This document shows positions 7,491 to 10,173 of a DNA stretch of 10,173 nucleotides, piece by piece. Both the position numbers and the translations under genes were made by a program. How positions within the stretch are numbered: position 1 is the stretch's first letter; each line of letters opens with the position of its first letter. Origin of the DNA: Mycoemilia scoparia (taxonomy: Eukaryota > Kickxellomycota > Kickxellomycetes > Kickxellales > Kickxellaceae); NCBI GenBank assembly GCA_027575805.1, contig JANBPU010000462.1, forward strand, positions 1 to 10,173, given 5' to 3'. Under the pieces are notes generated by a model that made no database searches, was not told the DNA's origin, and saw nothing but the letters and a program-made list of their open reading frames with translations.

Positions 7491-7785
7491 ATTGAAGGCA
7501 CAAGGTTATTTGGCTATTTGTTATAGCCACAACTACCATTGATCGTCCATTCCGAGATTGAGCTCCAAATGGTCCGTTTATCGTAGCCATCATCCCATCA
7601 TTTGATCTTATTATCAATCAAACATCATCTGGGTTAGATATATCTATGTTGGGGCTGTCGTATAAATCCTATCCTAAAAAGCATCGTAACATAAGCTACC
7701 CAGCACATGTGTATGGCCTTCAAATTGTTAGAATCACGAGCTTTGATTGTTTGAATCATATTGACTTTTACTCAGATAAACAGCA

Positions 7786-8010
7786 ATGAAAAATCCACGC
7801 CGGATCTTTGGCTTTATTCATGTGGTTTGCCTGCCATTGACAAACTTGTTGTATTTTCCTTGTTTTCTTGTTGCTATACTGCTATTTGCCGAGGCCAGCC
7901 TGCATTATATTAATATGCACATACCCTTTTCCAGATTACTCTGGATGGATATCTTTGTCAAGATCCCAATAAAAAAGAGGAGTAAGCATAAGTCAGATCC
8001 TCTAACATGA
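7786..8010 (+). CDS. doubtful small ORF with one hydrophobic segment, 74 aa
   Basis: This begins with a real ATG with G at -3. Residues about 8-36 are hydrophobic (FIHVVCLPLTNLLYFPCFLV and onward) and the C-terminus is basic (KIPIKKRSKHKS), so it could be a single-pass membrane peptide. The residue mix is also what AT-rich DNA gives by chance, and no promoter or homologue is recognised. Confidence 0.15.
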   Translation: MKNPRRIFGFIHVVCLPLTNLLYFPCFLVAILLFAEASLHYINMHIPFSRLLWMDIFVKIPIKKRSKHKSDPLT

Positions 8011-8310
8011 GCTCCTGCAGCGGCCACAACTACAATTACAACTCGGGGATGCATTGTTTGTGACATATCTCTCAATTTATTGTGCAAATAACTTTGCTCC
8101 AGGTGGATATTGTTCGATATGCAGAGTCGGATGAAACTTCGCATCTTAACACCTGTTATATTGGATCAGATATTCATTTTGCTTTTTATGGTATTACAAT
8201 GGGCAAATCCTTGAAATTTTCAATAACAACTAGCAGGAGTGCCCTTGTGCAAATTCACATTCCTATAGCCTTACACCAATTTAACGTAATGGAAAAAGAT
8301 AAGGGAAACC

Positions 8311-8367
8311 ATGATCAATTGACCGCTATTATTATACAATAAAATAGCCAATAATATGATCGATTGA
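8311..8367. repeat. direct repeat pair ATGATC(A/G)ATTGA
   Basis: The 12-mers at 8311-8322 and 8356-8367 match at 11 of 12 positions, 45 bp apart. The DNA between them is a weak palindrome (CTATTATTAT against CCAATAATAT). Confidence 0.5.
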
Positions 8368-8535
8368 AAGCTTTGGTTAATGATTTATGGGTAAAAATTT
8401 TGAAAAGTCAATAAAGCGACTGTCCAAAAATAAGAAATCGTGTTTGAAAAAACCGATATTCCTGCCTGGTGCTCTATATTTTCTTTCCAAAAATATCGTT
8501 ATGGGCAAGGGAATGTGAATTTTGGACAAGACCAA

Positions 8536-8556
8536 TGTGTGTGTGTGTGTGTGTGT
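8536..8556. repeat. (TG)10 microsatellite
   Basis: Twenty-one nt of perfect alternating T and G. Confidence 0.95.
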
Positions 8557-8665
8557 AGACGATAAATCACTTGAATCCCCCCTGTCACTCAATAAAACAC
8601 ATGTACGAAAAGTGCTTTTTTTTGTTCTAAATGTAAATGGATAGTTATTTTTGATTAGACAAAAA

Positions 8666-8931
8666 CTAGTGGATTCTTATTAATGAACCTTGATATGACC
8701 TGTTGGTCTTGATCATGTATCCTGCTTGAAGTTTGGCAAGCACCTCGTTAATGACTCATTAGCATTTCGTTGAGTAACCATTTCTGTTTGCTCTATCAAT
8801 CCTTTTACATCGATAGGTGCTTTGCATTCCAGACAAGTTATAAATTCATTTGTGTATGTCAATCTTTTGGGTATTCATTCCCCCATCAAATTCCAACAAG
8901 AGTCAAGCTCTTGGATTCTGATTCGTGTGCC
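8666..8931 (-). pseudogene. possible decayed coding fragment
   Basis: Two minus-strand frames read like pieces of one protein. The first is open from 8931 to 8716 except for a TGA at 8875-8877; it contains IQELDSCWNLMGE before that stop, then YTNEFITCLECKAPIDVKG and LIEQTEMVTQRNANES. The second frame opens at 8755, where the first is still open, and reads VINEVLAKLQAGYMIKTN to a TAG at 8666-8668. A single frameshift near 8755 would join them. Amino-acid variety is higher than AT-rich noise usually gives, and a CxxC pair is present. I do not recognise the family. A mobile-element relic or a coincidence are both possible. Confidence 0.22.
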
Positions 8932-9061
8932 TTAGATTAACAAAACAATAAATGACGATTGGGATGCACCAAGATTAGATGATTTTCACAAAAAGCTGAC
9001 TGAGTGCAAATTTCTATAGTAAACGTATTATCACTTTTTGACAAAATCCAAATATTGTGAT

Positions 9062-9080
9062 AGAGAGAGAGTGTGTGTGT
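9062..9080. repeat. compound (AG)n(GT)n microsatellite
   Basis: Five AG units run directly into five GT units. Confidence 0.9.
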
Positions 9081-9112
9081 ATGTGCGTAATCATGTGCAG
9101 ATCAGACTTGCC

Positions 9113-9294
9113 GATTTTAATCCTGGATGACAATGTGATATGTTTTTTGGATTATTGTTAAATAATACCCAAGTCATCGCGACTCTAATCCAAAAACTCA
9201 GGCACACTTTCATTTGCTAGGGACTTATACCGAATAATCCGATATTTTGTGAGATTAAATTGGTAACCATTATCATGTCACCAAGGATTTAATC
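9113..9294. repeat. imperfect long inverted repeat, about 180 bp
   Basis: GATTTTAATCCTGGATGACA (9113-9132) is an imperfect reverse complement of TGTCACCAAGGATTTAATC (9276-9294). Inner pairs also exist: TTTTTGGATTA (from about 9143) with TAATCCAAAAA (from about 9186), and GGATTATT with AATAATCC (9233-9240). It could be an old palindromic element; the arms are too diverged to be sure. Confidence 0.35.
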
Positions 9295-9342
9295 ATCGCA
9301 TTGTTTATCTATTATAGCGTGAGAATTATAATTTAGATTTAA

Positions 9343-9462
9343 ATATGGGCAATAATTTTTGAAGGGTGAAAGTTTACTAGTAAAACTGGACATCCATTTA
9401 GCTGTGATTCCCCTATAATCACTGGTCCCCAAAATTCACCCTTCATAAATTATTGCCCATAT
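9343..9462. mobile_element. MITE-like palindrome, copy 1
   Basis: The left arm (9343-9370) starts ATATGGGCAATAAT and ends GAAGGGTGAA. The right arm (9435-9462) is its reverse complement at 27 of 28 positions. The centre is 64 nt. If the outer TA pairs (9344-9345 and 9460-9461) are target-site duplications, the element proper is 114 bp and starts TGGGCAAT, in keeping with non-autonomous elements of the Tc1/mariner type. It has no coding capacity. Confidence 0.7.
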
Positions 9463-9580
9463 GGATCATAATTTTTGAAGGGTGACCATTTGCTAATAGA
9501 CTGTGATCACTTATTTGGCTGAGATTTCCCCTTTAATCGTTGGCCACCAAAAGTCACCCTTCGAAAATTATGATCCATAT
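9459..9580. mobile_element. MITE-like palindrome, copy 2
   Basis: This abuts copy 1 and shares its ATAT at 9459-9462. The left arm (9459-9486) starts ATATGGATCATAAT and ends GAAGGGTGAC. The right arm (9553-9580) is its reverse complement at 27 of 28 positions. The 66-nt centre aligns with that of copy 1 over its whole length at roughly two-thirds identity, for example at TTTCCCCTTTAATC and ACCAAAA. The copies are therefore tandem relatives, not unrelated palindromes. Confidence 0.7.
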
Positions 9581-9997
9581 AGTGCCTATTTTGGTGTTAT
9601 CAATCGCTACATTTTCTAACATTATAGATATATGAATCACACAACATCTAATATATAATTCATTTGGATATACCAGATGAGTTGCATACTTTTTCAAAAG
9701 CAAAAGACAATGGCCATTAAAAGTCTCACAATGATTTTGTATCAAAAAGGTATCACAATTATCAATTTGGCTTGACATACCCAACACAAAATGCGGAATG
9801 TTATACACAGCTATATCCTGGTATGGTGTTGGCAGCACTGTAAAAGTAGGCGTAGGGGAAAGAGAGAGAAAATATATCAAAATCAGTTCCCCACACCCAT
9901 TATTGTTCCCCCCACACGCAAAAATAAAGTGCCATTAAACACTTTAATCAAAAACAAGCATGTGTGATGGGTCAAAGCAGCTCTTTATCAGGCCTGA
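9581..9997. other. AT-rich stretch right of the palindromes
   Basis: A minus-strand frame of 108 codons covers 9880-9554 and ends in the right arm of palindrome 2. It begins at TTG, with its first ATG at 9778, and shows no known motif. It is the longest open frame in this AT-rich part but has weak coding character. A 7-bp hairpin, TAAAGTG/CACTTTA, is at 9925-9946. Confidence 0.4.
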
Positions 9998-10159
9998 ACT
10001 GGTATCACAAGTGAAGCTGACTGGACTGTTCTTTACATGACAGCGGTATTTTTACAAAGGAACAAGAGCCTCATTGAATATCTTTCGTCTTCCCCGCATG
10101 CTTCCCAAAGCAGGCACAACCCGTGTCATATGAAGCAGGTGCTAATATTTACGCTTGCT
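9998..10159 (+). other. unassigned open frame near the right edge
   Basis: Fifty-four codons are open between TGA at 9995-9997 and TGA at 10160-10162. The translation contains GITSEADWTVLYMTAVFLQR, which reads protein-like, but there is no ATG until about codon 13 and no recognised family. It could be an exon, a relic or chance. Confidence 0.15.
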
Positions 10160-10173
10160 TGATTTGTTACAAG

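Larger units (their letters stand above)
7491..8665. other. AT-rich non-coding stretch
   Basis: No recognisable gene. It contains the doubtful 74-codon ORF at 7786-8010, a direct repeat pair at 8311-8367 and a TG microsatellite at 8536-8556. Other open frames (8082-8342 plus, 8377-8592 minus) start at GTG or TTG and carry no recognisable motif. Confidence 0.5.

Noticed and set aside
9343..9580. CRISPR-like array
   Set aside because: The units are palindromes with long related centres, only two in number, in a eukaryotic context; there is no repeat-spacer pattern.

Overview
This looks like nuclear DNA from a filamentous fungus. The evidence is two Pol III tRNA genes with internal A and B boxes, a small gene that only makes sense after removal of a GT-AG intron, a secreted proline-rich protein, and a long intronless transporter of the fungal PTR2 type. 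Hand-counted lines of non-coding sequence are mostly about 25-30% GC, while the PTR2 gene and its upstream flank look closer to 45-50%. An early-diverging lineage (Mucoromycota-like) would fit, but nothing here fixes the phylum.

Layout. An open minus-strand frame of unknown identity runs off the left edge (1-149). It abuts an intact tRNA-Glu(UUC) at 146-217. After about 830 bp of AT-rich sequence comes a degenerate tRNA-Asp(GUC) at 1048-1119. A two-exon gene of unknown function lies on the plus strand at 1643-2242. It converges on a minus-strand gene for a small secreted proline-rich protein (2494-2889). Next on the minus strand is a full-length PTR2/POT di- and tripeptide transporter (3790-5682), with a long GA microsatellite just upstream of its start.

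From about 5.7 kb to the right edge (4.5 kb) there is no confident gene. This part holds a GC-richer PTR2 5' flank, a weak candidate for a tiny spliced gene (6962-7234), a possible decayed coding fragment (8666-8931), microsatellites and several inverted repeats. The clearest structure there is a pair of tandem palindromes at 9343-9580. Each has 28-bp near-perfect arms, and the arm differences between the two copies are mirrored on both sides of each stem. They resemble miniature inverted-repeat elements sharing TA dinucleotides, or a folded RNA.

The genes do not form one pathway. PTR2 imports peptides at the plasma membrane and the proline-rich protein is probably exported to the wall or medium. 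Both lie in the same orientation with about 900 bp between them. Every statement here comes from reading the sequence by hand; no searches were run.
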